The position numbers and the translations under genes were made by a program. The notes beneath the pieces are model-generated. The model saw nothing but the letters and a program-made list of their open reading frames with translations, was not told where the DNA came from and made no database searches. A DNA stretch of 16,398 nucleotides from an uncultured bacterium (GTDB taxonomy: Bacteria; Auribacterota; Tritonobacteria; UBA1439), in assembly GCA_937858775.1 (NCBI GenBank), contig CALLYX010000235.1, forward strand, positions 1 through 16,398, given 5' to 3'. Shown here piece by piece: positions 8,410 to 15,778 of the stretch. How positions within the stretch are numbered: the stretch's first letter is position 1; each line of letters begins with the position of its first letter.

Positions 8410-9457
8410 ATGAAACGGTCGCTTTTTTCGAGCCTCGTCCGTTTCTACCGCAACGCGGCGGAGTACCGGGGACGCCGCCGGGTCCCCGCCCATCCCCCGG
8501 TTCGCCTCTGGATAGAGCCGACCAACATCTGCAACCTGCGCTGTATCATGTGCCCGACGGGGAGGGGGGGGTACTAGCGCCCCGGGCCGGATGGACCTTG
8601 GGCTGTACGCAAAAATCATCGACGAGGCGGCCGACTTCGCGGTCGACATCAACCTTATCGGCAGGGGCGAGGTGTTCCTTCATCCCGACATCGCGTGGAT
8701 GGTGCGATACGCGCATGAGAGGGGGCTCAATGTCCGCACCGAGAGTAACGCGACGGTGCTCACGCCGGAAAAATCCGAGGCGGTGATCCGCGCAGGGCTG
8801 GACTTCATCTCATTTTCCATGGACGGGTACGCGAAGAACGTGTACGAGTCCATACGGCGGGGGGCGGATTTCGATGCGACGATCGGCAATATCCGCGCCT
8901 TCCTCGCCGCGAAGAAGCGCCTCCGGGCGCGGAACCCTTATACGAGCATCCAGTTCATACAGACCGTACCATTCAAGAAGGGCGCCACCGCCGGGGACGC
9001 GCGCAGGTTCAAGCGCATCTTCAGGGGATTGCCGCTCAACACATACCGGTACGTCACGCCGCACCGGTACGTGGGCGAAATTGAAGAGAGCATCACCGGC
9101 AGCAGGTACGGGTATATGAAGCGCTCGAGGCTCGGGAAGGGGCTCGTGGGGCTCAACTACACCCCATGCCCCTATCCATGGTTCAGCATGCACATTCTGT
9201 GGGATGGCACGGTGTCGCCGTGTTGCATGGATTTTTATGCGCGCTACGTCGTGGGGAACGTGCGGGGCTCATCCCTGCGGGAGATCTGGAGCGGCACGCC
9301 GTTGCGCGCGCTGAGGGAGGCCCTCGCGACGGGCCGCTACCGTGAAATCCCCCTCTGCGAGCGATGTGATCTTCTCTACCAGACCAAGATCGGGGGGGTC
9401 TCCACGAAGAACATCCGGGATTTCAAGATCTTTCTCATGGAGAACATGTTCGGGTGA
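8410..9457 (+). CDS. Radical SAM/SPASM enzyme, interrupted by a one-base frameshift
   Basis: The gene is read in two frames. The first starts at ATG 8410 and carries the radical-SAM cluster motif CNLRCIMC (C41, C45, C48). It hits TAG at 8575-8577 right after a G8 run. The second frame picks up immediately (…SAPGRMDLGLYAKIIDE) and runs to 9457. Removing one G restores a single 348-aa protein with the order expected for the family: CX3CX2C, barrel (GRGEVFLHPD, SFSMDG), then a C-terminal SPASM/twitch cluster with C253, C271, C272, C316 and C319, including DGTVSPCCMDF and a GNV…IW motif. Such enzymes modify peptides or small molecules using an auxiliary Fe-S cluster. Most likely this is a homopolymer indel in the assembly or a recent mutation. 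If real, the encoded product would be only 55 residues, or a fragment from ATG 8591 lacking the SAM cluster. It lies between the B12 radical-SAM gene (5-nt gap) and an epimerase gene. Confidence 0.85.
8564..8571 (+). other. G8 homopolymer at the frameshift site
   Basis: Eight consecutive G residues follow GGGGA inside the radical-SAM/SPASM gene, just after the third cluster cysteine. With eight Gs the frame ends at TAG 8575; with seven Gs it continues into the downstream frame without any other change. The run is a plausible site of sequencing, replication or transcriptional slippage. Other long G runs in the window (7439-7447, 15913-15920) leave their genes in frame. Confidence 0.9.
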
Positions 9458-9498
9458 GCGCGGGCTGCGTCCCCGGCGCGGCGGGACGGAGGTGCCGT

Positions 9499-10563
9499 AT
9501 GAAGGTTCTTGTGACCGGTGCCACGGGTTTTCTCGGCACGCACATCGTCAAGCGGTTTCTCGAGAAGGGATGCGCGGTCGTCGGCCTCGACAAGGACGAC
9601 TTCTACTTCTGGGAGCGCCTCGCCGGCGAGATCACGCTGCATAAGCTCGATGTGAGGAATATCCTCTCGCACGCCCCCCTGTTCAGGGGAATAGATGTCG
9701 TGGTCCACTGCGCCGCCGCCCTCCACGATTCGCCCCCCGAGGAGATTCGTTCCGTGAACCTCGGCGGGACACGGGCGGTGCTCGATCTGTGCCTCAAGAA
9801 TGAGATCCCCCGGTTTCTCTTCTGCTCGTCGACGGTCGTCTACGGTTATTTCGAGTTCCACCCCCCGGTCCCGGAGGATACGCCCCTTGCCCCCGAACAT
9901 CCGTACGCGGTGTCGAAGGCGGAGTGCGAGGGGATGCTCGAAGAGTACCGCGCGAAGGGATTGAATGCGAGCGTCTTCAGGCCCAAGTCGTTCATCGGCG
10001 CGGGGCGGTTTGGGGTGTTCCAGTTGCTCTGCGACTGGATCTCGGACGGGGCCCCGGTCCCGATAATCGGCAACGGCGGGAATCGGTACCAGCTGATGGG
10101 CGTCTCCGATCTTGCGGAGGGGGTATACCGCATGGCGACAATGCCCGTGGAGAACGTAACCCTTAACCTCGGCGCGGAGAGATTCGGAACCGTGCGGGAA
10201 GACCTCGGGGATCTGGTCGCGCACGCCGACACGGGTTCCCGGCTCTTATGCCTGCCGGCGGCCCCGACGAAGTTATTCCTCACGCTCGTTGAAAAGGTCG
10301 GCCTGACCCAGATGTGGGCGTGGCACTACAAGACGGCCGACAGGGACTGCTATGTCGACACGTCGAGGGCCCGCGCGCTCATCGGGTGGAACCCCGCCCA
10401 GAGCAACCTCGACGCGCTCAAGGAAACGTACGACTGGTACGTCGCCAATGTCAAGAAATTCCGGGGAAGGGTCGGCCTGGGGCATCACGGGGTGCTCTGG
10501 AGGGAACGGCTTTTGAGCACGGTCAAGAACGTTCTCTCGCGCCGCGGCGGAAGAGGCCGGTGA
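9499..10563 (+). CDS. NAD-dependent epimerase/dehydratase (extended SDR)
   Basis: This 354-aa protein of the extended short-chain dehydrogenase family has an N-terminal TGATGFLG nucleotide-binding motif (residues 6-13) and an acidic D31 after the second strand, which favours NAD. It also has HCAAALHD, a CSSTVVYG strand with the catalytic Ser/Thr (about 111-112), and the YAVSK catalytic pair Y136/K140. The C-terminal half is the substrate domain. Length fits sugar-nucleotide epimerases, reductases or dehydratases, but the exact substrate cannot be assigned. ATG 9499 is preferred over the in-frame GTG at 9454, because the glycine motif then sits at the usual distance and a GGAGG Shine-Dalgarno (about 9488-9492) lies 6-7 nt upstream. 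It follows the SPASM gene by 41 nt and is probably co-transcribed with both radical-SAM genes. Confidence 0.85.
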   Translation: MKVLVTGATGFLGTHIVKRFLEKGCAVVGLDKDDFYFWERLAGEITLHKLDVRNILSHAPLFRGIDVVVHCAAALHDSPPEEIRSVNLGGTRAVLDLCLKNEIPRFLFCSSTVVYGYFEFHPPVPEDTPLAPEHPYAVSKAECEGMLEEYRAKGLNASVFRPKSFIGAGRFGVFQLLCDWISDGAPVPIIGNGGNRYQLMGVSDLAEGVYRMATMPVENVTLNLGAERFGTVREDLGDLVAHADTGSRLLCLPAAPTKLFLTLVEKVGLTQMWAWHYKTADRDCYVDTSRARALIGWNPAQSNLDALKETYDWYVANVKKFRGRVGLGHHGVLWRERLLSTVKNVLSRRGGRGR

Positions 10564-10593
10564 CCCCCCCAGGCCGCGCCGCGGGCGAAACGG

Positions 10594-10622
10594 TTGATTG
10601 TTCCGGGGGTATATGCTAGAGT
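10594..10622 (+). promoter_or_regulatory. Promoter of psd-pssA
   Basis: TTGATT (10594-10599) and TAGAGT (10617-10622) are separated by 17 bp. TG-C directly before the second hexamer makes it an extended -10. Each hexamer matches the sigma70 consensus in four of six positions. Transcription would start about 20-25 nt before the psd ATG. It lies in a short AT-richer patch in the 90-bp gap after the epimerase gene, so the phospholipid genes probably have their own transcript. Confidence 0.5.
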
Positions 10623-10653
10623 CGGTGCCGTCCAACATCGAGGTATTCAAGGC

Positions 10654-11280
10654 ATGATGAGAGTGGCACGCGAAGGGTTTCCATACATCGCGCTCGCGCT
10701 CGCCGCGGCCGCCGCGACCGCCTGGCTCGCCCCGGCGTGGGCAGCGGCGCCCCTCGCCGCCGCGGCGTGCGTCGCCCTTTTCTTCCGCGACCCGTCAAGG
10801 GTCGCCCCGCAGGTCGAGGGCGGGGTGCTCGCCCCCGCGGACGGCAGGGTGACGCGCATCGACGAGGTCGCGGGGGAGGGGTATTTCGGCCGCAGCGTGA
10901 AGAGGATAAGCATATTCCTCTCGGTTTTCGACGTTCACGTGAACTACGCCCCGGTGAGCGGCACCGTGGATTACATGCACTACCGCCGGGGGTCGTTCCG
11001 GAACGCGATGCGCGACATCTCCTCCGCGGTGAACGAGAACAACACGATCGGCATCAAGGCGGGGGGCACCGCCATGGCGGTGCGGCAGATCGCGGGGATG
11101 ATCGCGCGCAGGATCGTCTGCCGCTGCACGGTCGGCGACAGCGTGCGCGCGGGGGATCGGATCGGCATCATCAAGTTCGGATCGCGCGTGGACGTCTTCC
11201 TCCCCCTCGGGGCGCGTGTCCTGGTCCGCGAGGGGGATCGCGTCCGCGGCGGCGAGACGGTGATCGGGAGGATGGGGTGA
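10654..11280 (+). CDS. psd: Phosphatidylserine decarboxylase, short form
   Basis: This enzyme converts phosphatidylserine to phosphatidylethanolamine at the inner membrane, using a pyruvoyl group made by self-cleavage. The 208-aa length is that of the compact Psd family, not the roughly 300-aa E. coli type. Two hydrophobic stretches (about 10-28 and 30-44) anchor it. Family motifs are FFRDPSR (43-49), LAPADGRV (59-66, with D63), VFDVHVNYAP (91-100, with H95) and the cleavage site KFGSR (174-178). Self-processing is expected between G176 and S177, giving the Asp-His-Ser set D63/H95/S177. ATG 10654 is chosen because GAGGT (10640-10644) sits about 9 nt upstream; ATG 10657 is an equally simple alternative. 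Its stop overlaps the GTG start of pssA, so the two steps of the pathway are translated together. Confidence 0.93.
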   Translation: MMRVAREGFPYIALALAAAAATAWLAPAWAAAPLAAAACVALFFRDPSRVAPQVEGGVLAPADGRVTRIDEVAGEGYFGRSVKRISIFLSVFDVHVNYAPVSGTVDYMHYRRGSFRNAMRDISSAVNENNTIGIKAGGTAMAVRQIAGMIARRIVCRCTVGDSVRAGDRIGIIKFGSRVDVFLPLGARVLVREGDRVRGGETVIGRMG

Positions 11281-12023
11281 AGAAGGTGGCGGTGCTGCCG
11301 GGCCTGCTCACCACGGCGAACTTCTTCTGCGGGACGCTGGCGATGACGTTCATAATGCGCGGGCAGTACCTCTACGCGGCGGAGGCATGCCTCGCGGCGA
11401 TGCTCTTCGACTTCGTGGACGGCTACGTGGCCCGCCTCAAGGGCGCCATCACGCGCTTCGGCGTCGAGTACGATTCCCTGGCCGACATGCTGAGCTTCGG
11501 TATAGTCCCCGCGTTCATGGGCTACTCGATGGTCCTCTCCGGGATGGGGAGGTTCGGCGCCGGCATCTTCTTCCTCTACGCCGTCTGCTGCGCCCTCCGC
11601 CTCGCCCGCTACAACGCGCAGGCGTTCAAGGAGGAGCGCAAGGCGTTCATCGGCATCCCCACGCCGGCCGCCGCGGGTCTCATCTGCTCGGTCATCGTCC
11701 TCGCCGGGAGGTACGAGCTCCACTTCCTCGTGAAGCTCATCCCGTTCCTCATGCTGGGCCTCTCCTACCTGATGGTATCCACGATCCGCTACCCCGCCTT
11801 CCAGGGGACGGGGGCGGGCAAGAAGAAGCCGTTCCTCAACCTTGTCGGCATCGTGATCACGGCGAGCGTGGTGGCGTCGTTCCCCGAGATCTCGTTCTTC
11901 CTCTTCTTCGCCGCCTACGCCGCATCGGGAATCCTCGCCCGGTTCCGGTTCCGCACCGTCACCGCATGGATCCGCTCGATCCTCCTCACGGACGCGCTTC
12001 CCGAGGACGGGAAAAATCCTTAG
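11277..12023 (+). CDS. pssA: CDP-diacylglycerol-serine O-phosphatidyltransferase
   Basis: This enzyme makes phosphatidylserine from CDP-diacylglycerol and L-serine, the substrate for the Psd encoded just upstream. The 248-aa protein is an integral-membrane enzyme of the CDP-alcohol phosphotransferase family. Its full signature DGX2ARX8GX3DX3D is intact (D48, G49, A52, R53, G62, D66, D70), with helices before and after it. The N-terminal LPGLLTTANFFCG and the IPTPAAAG stretch fit the PssA subgroup, not phosphatidylglycerophosphate synthase. The start is GTG 11277, whose GTGA overlaps the psd stop, with GGGAGGA a few nt upstream. The C-terminus is charged. A 136-bp gap follows. Confidence 0.93.
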   Translation: MKKVAVLPGLLTTANFFCGTLAMTFIMRGQYLYAAEACLAAMLFDFVDGYVARLKGAITRFGVEYDSLADMLSFGIVPAFMGYSMVLSGMGRFGAGIFFLYAVCCALRLARYNAQAFKEERKAFIGIPTPAAAGLICSVIVLAGRYELHFLVKLIPFLMLGLSYLMVSTIRYPAFQGTGAGKKKPFLNLVGIVITASVVASFPEISFFLFFAAYAASGILARFRFRTVTAWIRSILLTDALPEDGKNP

Positions 12024-12042
12024 GGGATATTTCCCGTTCATG

Positions 12043-12048
12043 TATACT
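12043..12048 (+). promoter_or_regulatory. Possible -10 box upstream of the L,D-transpeptidase gene
   Basis: TATACT matches the -10 consensus in five of six positions. It lies in the only AT-rich patch of the gap after pssA, 112 nt before the next start. At 16-18 bp upstream there is no good -35 hexamer (TTAGGG at best, overlapping the pssA stop), so it is a weak call. Confidence 0.3.
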
Positions 12049-12055
12049 TTTTCCA

Positions 12056-12074
12056 GGGCGGGACGGTCCCGCCC
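12056..12074. repeat. Perfect 8-bp inverted repeat downstream of pssA
   Basis: GGGCGGGA and TCCCGCCC flank a 3-nt loop (12064-12066), giving a very stable GC stem 32 nt after the pssA stop. There is no run of T on either side in the right orientation, so it is not a standard intrinsic terminator. It may be a transcript-end stabiliser or an attenuating stem at the start of a transcript from the nearby TATACT. Confidence 0.4.
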
Positions 12075-12159
12075 GCTTCCATAAAACCGCGGCGGCCGCG
12101 CGGCGCCCCTCCACGGCGGGGGGCGGGGGGCCGCGACGCGGACCGCCGGGGCGTCCGGG

Positions 12160-13275
12160 ATGGCGCGCACACGGAATGTCGCGACGCTGGTGTTCCTCGT
12201 CCTCCTCGGGGCCGCCGCCGCGTTCGCCTATCACGGCTGGAGGGCGAGGGCCCGGCGGGCGGGGCACGAGCGGGCCGTGGCGCTTTTCGACAGGGGGGAG
12301 TACGCCGCCGCCCTCGGCCCGCTCCAGGCCGTATACCTCGCCGGTCCCGCGTCGCCTGAAGGGGTGGACGCCCTCTGCCGCGCCTGCGTCTGCCTGGAGG
12401 AGACCGGGCGCGGGGGTGAGGCGACCGACGGATGGGCGAAGGTCATCTCCTCCCCCGCGGCGGAGCGGTACAGGGCCAGGGCGGCACTCGCCCTCGCCCG
12501 CGCCTCCCTCCGCGGCGGCCGCGCGGATGAGGCAAGGAGGCATTTGGACGCGTTCCCCCGCGGCGCAGGGGATTCGCCGCTCGCCGCGGAGGCGCTCGCC
12601 GTGCGCGCGCTGATTCTCGAGAGGGAGGGAGACCTCGATGGGGCCCTCGCCGCCGCGGCGGAGGCGGGGCGGATATCCCCGGCCGCCGTGATGGGGGAAC
12701 CGGGCGGGATCTTCGTCAGGGCGCTTCTTTCCAGGACGGTCACCCCTGGGACGGAGGAGTACGAGGTGAGGGCCGGCGACTCGCTCCAGGCGGTCGCCAG
12801 GCGGTACGGCACAACCGTGGAGCTGCTGCGCCGCATGAACGCGAAGGAGCCCGGGAGGGACTCCCTGAGGGTCGGGGAGCGCCTGAAGGTGTGCAAGATG
12901 CGATTCTCCATCCTCATAGACAAGTCGGAGAACACCCTTCTCCTGCTCGCGGACGGCCGTCCCGCGAAGCTCTACCGCGTCGGCACCGGGAAGAAGGGGT
13001 CGACCCCGGCCGGGGATTTCAGGATCACCCTGAAGCAGGAGAAGCCGGAATGGTTCAGGCCCGGCGGCGGTGTCATCCCGTACGGGGACCCGGAGAACCT
13101 CCTCGGCACGCGCTGGATGGCGATCGACTCCCCCGGCTACGGCATCCACGGCACGTGGGAGCCGGATTCGGTCGGGAAGCAGTCGAGCGCCGGCTGCGTG
13201 CGCATGGTGAACGGCGACGTCGAGGAGCTCTACGGCCTCGTCCCGGTGGGGACGCCGGTGAAGATAACGGAGTAG
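12160..13275 (+). CDS. Membrane-anchored LysM L,D-transpeptidase (YkuD)
   Basis: This 371-aa protein forms 3-3 cross-links in peptidoglycan or attaches proteins to it, acting outside the cytoplasmic membrane. Residues 8-26 form a hydrophobic signal anchor after a short basic start. Residues 35-180 are alanine-rich helical repeats of TPR type. Residues 201-245 are a LysM domain (YEVRAGDSLQAVARRYGTT) for glycan binding. Residues 248-371 are the YkuD catalytic domain with GIHGTW (H330) and SSAGCVRM (C346), all key residues present. The ATG at 12160 has only a weak Shine-Dalgarno-like GGG; the position is supported by the leader. It sits between phospholipid genes and accA, separated from both by short gaps (136 and 62 bp). 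Confidence 0.9.
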   Translation: MARTRNVATLVFLVLLGAAAAFAYHGWRARARRAGHERAVALFDRGEYAAALGPLQAVYLAGPASPEGVDALCRACVCLEETGRGGEATDGWAKVISSPAAERYRARAALALARASLRGGRADEARRHLDAFPRGAGDSPLAAEALAVRALILEREGDLDGALAAAAEAGRISPAAVMGEPGGIFVRALLSRTVTPGTEEYEVRAGDSLQAVARRYGTTVELLRRMNAKEPGRDSLRVGERLKVCKMRFSILIDKSENTLLLLADGRPAKLYRVGTGKKGSTPAGDFRITLKQEKPEWFRPGGGVIPYGDPENLLGTRWMAIDSPGYGIHGTWEPDSVGKQSSAGCVRMVNGDVEELYGLVPVGTPVKITE

Positions 13276-13337
13276 CAGTCGGGTTGTCGTATCCGCCCGG
13301 CGGCTTCATGGCTCGATAGCTGGCGGGGCTCTCCTCC

Positions 13338-14345
13338 ATGAACGGCGGTTTCGATTTCGAGAAGCCGATCCTCGACCTGGAGAAAAAGATCGAGGATCTG
13401 CGGAAGCTGTCCGAGAGGCGGACCGTCGACGTCTCCGACGAGATCGAGAGCCTCCAGGCCAAGCTCGACCGGATGCGGCGTGACGTCTACGGCAACCTGA
13501 GCCCGTGGCAGCGCGTGCAGATCGCCCGCCACCCCCACCGCCCGTTCACGCTGGATTATCTCCGCCTCATGGCGGAGCGGTTCGTCGAGCTCGCCGGCGA
13601 CCGCTTCTTCGGCAACGACCGCGCCATCGTCGCCGGCCTCGCGCGCCTGGGGGGGCGCACGGTTACGGTGATAGGCCACCAGAAGGGGAGGGACACGAAG
13701 GAGAACCTGATGCGCAACTTCGGCAGCGCGCATCCGGAGGGGTACCGCAAGGCGCACCGGATGTTCAAGCTCGCCGAGAAGTTCGGCCTCCCCCTCGTCT
13801 CCTTCATCGACACCCCCGGGGCCTACCCTGGGATCGGCGCGGAGGAGCGCGGCCAGGCGGAGGCGATCGCGTGGAACCTGCGGGCGATGGCGGCGCTCAG
13901 GACGCCGATCGTGGTGGTCATCATCGGGGAAGGGGGGAGCGGCGGGGCGCTCGGGATCGGCGTCGGCGACGAGGTGATGATGCTGGAGAACTCGTACTAC
14001 TCGGTCATCTCCCCCGAGGGGTGCGCCGCGATCCTGTGGAAGAGCCACGGCAAGGCCGCGGAGGCGGCGAGCACGCTCCGCATCGCCCCCAGGGAGCTCC
14101 TGGAGATGGGGGTGATAGACAGGATAATCCCGGAGCCGCTCGGCGGCGCGCACAGGGATTTCGAGGCCGCCGCGCGGGAGGTGAAGAAGGCGCTCTGCGA
14201 ATCCCTCGACCGGCTCTCGGCGGTTCCCGCGGAGGAGCTCGTGCGGAGGCGCTACGGGAAGTACAGGGCTATGGGTAGCTTCACTGAAGGGGCCGGCCCG
14301 GACGCCCGGGCGTCATGCCCGATGGAGGAACGGAGGGATACATGA
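13338..14345 (+). CDS. accA: Acetyl-CoA carboxylase carboxyltransferase alpha subunit
   Basis: With AccD, AccA transfers the carboxyl group from carboxybiotin to acetyl-CoA to give malonyl-CoA, the first step of fatty-acid synthesis. The 335-aa protein begins with the family's coiled-coil-like FDFEKPILDLEKKIEDLRKL. It continues with SPWQRVQIARHPHRPFTLDY (55-74), FIDTPGAYPG (156-165), the oxyanion-forming GGSGGA (199-204) and SPEGCAAILWK (225-235). It is about 15-20 residues longer than usual: the C-terminal tail after RYGKYRAMG is unconserved in appearance. Its coding DNA contains the Shine-Dalgarno of the next gene (GGAGGG, 14332-14337), and the stop overlaps the next ATG. No strong Shine-Dalgarno precedes ATG 13338. 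The accD, accB and accC genes are not in the window. Confidence 0.96.
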   Translation: MNGGFDFEKPILDLEKKIEDLRKLSERRTVDVSDEIESLQAKLDRMRRDVYGNLSPWQRVQIARHPHRPFTLDYLRLMAERFVELAGDRFFGNDRAIVAGLARLGGRTVTVIGHQKGRDTKENLMRNFGSAHPEGYRKAHRMFKLAEKFGLPLVSFIDTPGAYPGIGAEERGQAEAIAWNLRAMAALRTPIVVVIIGEGGSGGALGIGVGDEVMMLENSYYSVISPEGCAAILWKSHGKAAEAASTLRIAPRELLEMGVIDRIIPEPLGGAHRDFEAAAREVKKALCESLDRLSAVPAEELVRRRYGKYRAMGSFTEGAGPDARASCPMEERRDT

Positions 14346-15307
14346 GGGTCCTGATCACGGGGGGCGCCGGCTTCATCGGCTCGCACCTCGCTGAGGCGCT
14401 GCTCGCGCGCGGGGACGCGGTGGACATCATCGACGACCTCTCGACCGGATCCATGGCGAATATCGACCGATTGAAGGAGAACCGGCGGTTCAGCTACACG
14501 ATCGAGACGATCATGAACCGCCCCGTCATGGCCGAGCTCGTCGACCGGTGCGACATGGTCTACCATCTCGCCGCGGCGGTCGGCGTCCGCCTCATCGTGG
14601 AGAGCCCGGTCCGCACGATCTCGACCAATATCGGCGGCACGGAGATATGCCTCGAGATGGCCGGGAAGAAGGGGAAGAAGGTCTTCTTCGCCTCCACCTC
14701 CGAGGTGTACGGAAAGAGCACGCGCATCCCGTTCCGCGAGGACGACGACATCGTCTACGGCCCGACGGTGAAATCGCGCTGGAGCTACGCATGCTCCAAG
14801 GCGATCGACGAGTTTCTCGCCCTGGCCTACTTCCGGGAGGGGAAGCTCCCGGTGGTGGTATGCCGCCTTTTCAACATCGTCGGGCCACGCCAGACCGGCC
14901 GGTACGGGATGGTCGTGCCGCGGCTCATAAGCCAGGCCCTCCGCGGGGAGCCGCTCACCGTCTACGGGAGCGGCACCCAGACCCGGAGTTTCCTGTACGT
15001 CGGGGACCTGATACGGGCACTTCTCGCCTTGGGCGATCGGAAGGAGGCGGAGGGCCAGGTGATCAACATCGGCAGCGACCGCGAGATCTCGATCGGCGCC
15101 CTGGCGAGGCGGATCATCGAGATCACCGGGAGCCGCTCCCCGGTCGTCCTCGTGCCGTACGAGATGGCGTACGAGGAGGGATTCGAGGATATGGAGCGCC
15201 GCGCGGCGGACATCTCGCGCCTGAGGGCGCTGACCGGTTTCTCCCCCGAGGTGGGCCTCGACGAGATAATACGGCTGACGGCGGACCACCTGCGGCGGTC
15301 GCCCTGA
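14342..15307 (+). CDS. NAD-dependent nucleotide-sugar epimerase/decarboxylase-like SDR
   Basis: This 321-aa extended SDR has an N-terminal TGGAGFIGSH motif (6-15) and D31/D32 after the second strand, indicating NAD. It also has YHLAAAVGV (74-82), FFASTSEVYGK (115-125) with the catalytic Thr/Ser, the YACSK catalytic pair Y149/K153 and RLFNIVGPRQ. The C-terminal domain has TQTRSFLYVGDL. This pattern fits UDP-glucose 4-epimerases, UDP-glucuronate decarboxylases and similar enzymes. The STSEVYG and VGVRLIVESP stretches suggest the decarboxylase/epimerase side, but I would not assign a substrate. ATG 14342 is chosen because GGAGGG lies 4 nt upstream and the ATGA overlaps the accA stop, giving translational coupling. 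The product likely feeds surface polysaccharide synthesis. Confidence 0.88.
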   Translation: MRVLITGGAGFIGSHLAEALLARGDAVDIIDDLSTGSMANIDRLKENRRFSYTIETIMNRPVMAELVDRCDMVYHLAAAVGVRLIVESPVRTISTNIGGTEICLEMAGKKGKKVFFASTSEVYGKSTRIPFREDDDIVYGPTVKSRWSYACSKAIDEFLALAYFREGKLPVVVCRLFNIVGPRQTGRYGMVVPRLISQALRGEPLTVYGSGTQTRSFLYVGDLIRALLALGDRKEAEGQVINIGSDREISIGALARRIIEITGSRSPVVLVPYEMAYEEGFEDMERRAADISRLRALTGFSPEVGLDEIIRLTADHLRRSP

Positions 15308-15317
15308 GGGAGGGGCA

Positions 15318-15770
15318 ATGAAGATAAGGAAGGCGGTGCTAGCCGACGTCCCCGATATACAGAAGCTCATCAACTACTTCGCCAAGAAGGACCTGATGCT
15401 GCCGCGGTCGCTGAACCACCTCTACGAGAACATCCGCGACTACTATGTCGCCGAGGAAAAGGGAAAGATGATCGGCTGCGCGGCGCTCCATATCGTCTGG
15501 GGCGACCTCGCCGAGGTGAACTCGCTCGCCGTCAGGGAGTCCCACAAGGGAAGGGGGACGGGGAGGGCGCTGGTGCTCAAGTGCCTCGCCGAGGCGCGGG
15601 CCCTCGGCATCGCCAGGGTCTTCGCCCTGACGTACGTGCCGCGGTTCTTCAGGAGGTGCGGCTTTTCGGGGATCGCGAAGTCGAAACTCCCGCAGAAGAT
15701 CTGGAGCGATTGCCTCAACTGCCCCAAGTTCCCCGACTGCGGCGAGGTGTCGGTGGCGATCGACCTGTGA
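15318..15770 (+). CDS. GNAT N-acetyltransferase, ArgA-like family
   Basis: This 150-aa single-domain GNAT protein has IRKAVLADVPDIQKLINYFA at the start, MLPRSLNHLYENIRDYYVAEE, the acetyl-CoA-binding region VRESHKGRGTGRALV (pyrophosphate loop Q/R-x-x-G-x-G/A type) and a C-terminal ALTYVPRFFRRCGF. The end has a four-cysteine-like stretch DCLNCPKFPDC. This matches the small stand-alone acetyltransferases annotated as N-acetylglutamate-synthase-like, which can acetylate glutamate in the first step of arginine synthesis. Without other arg genes nearby, the substrate remains open. A strong GGGAGGGG Shine-Dalgarno lies just upstream of ATG 15318, and the gap to the previous gene is only 10 nt. Confidence 0.9.
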   Translation: MKIRKAVLADVPDIQKLINYFAKKDLMLPRSLNHLYENIRDYYVAEEKGKMIGCAALHIVWGDLAEVNSLAVRESHKGRGTGRALVLKCLAEARALGIARVFALTYVPRFFRRCGFSGIAKSKLPQKIWSDCLNCPKFPDCGEVSVAIDL

Positions 15771-15778
15771 GGGGGGCC

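Noticed and set aside
9454..9498. Earlier GTG start for the first SDR gene
   Set aside because: It would add 15 residues with no family match; ATG 9499 has a good Shine-Dalgarno and places the glycine motif correctly.
12056..12074. Intrinsic terminator call for the GC stem after pssA
   Set aside because: The stem is perfect but lacks a T tract on either strand, so I list it only as an inverted repeat.
10980..12170. A 396-codon minus-strand frame opposite psd-pssA
   Set aside because: Both plus-strand genes have complete catalytic signatures; the opposite frame is low-complexity Glu/Arg/Ala sequence.
14315..14341. Earlier ATG for the second SDR gene
   Set aside because: It lies inside accA and would swallow the ribosome-binding site at 14332-14337; ATG 14342 fits the family start exactly.
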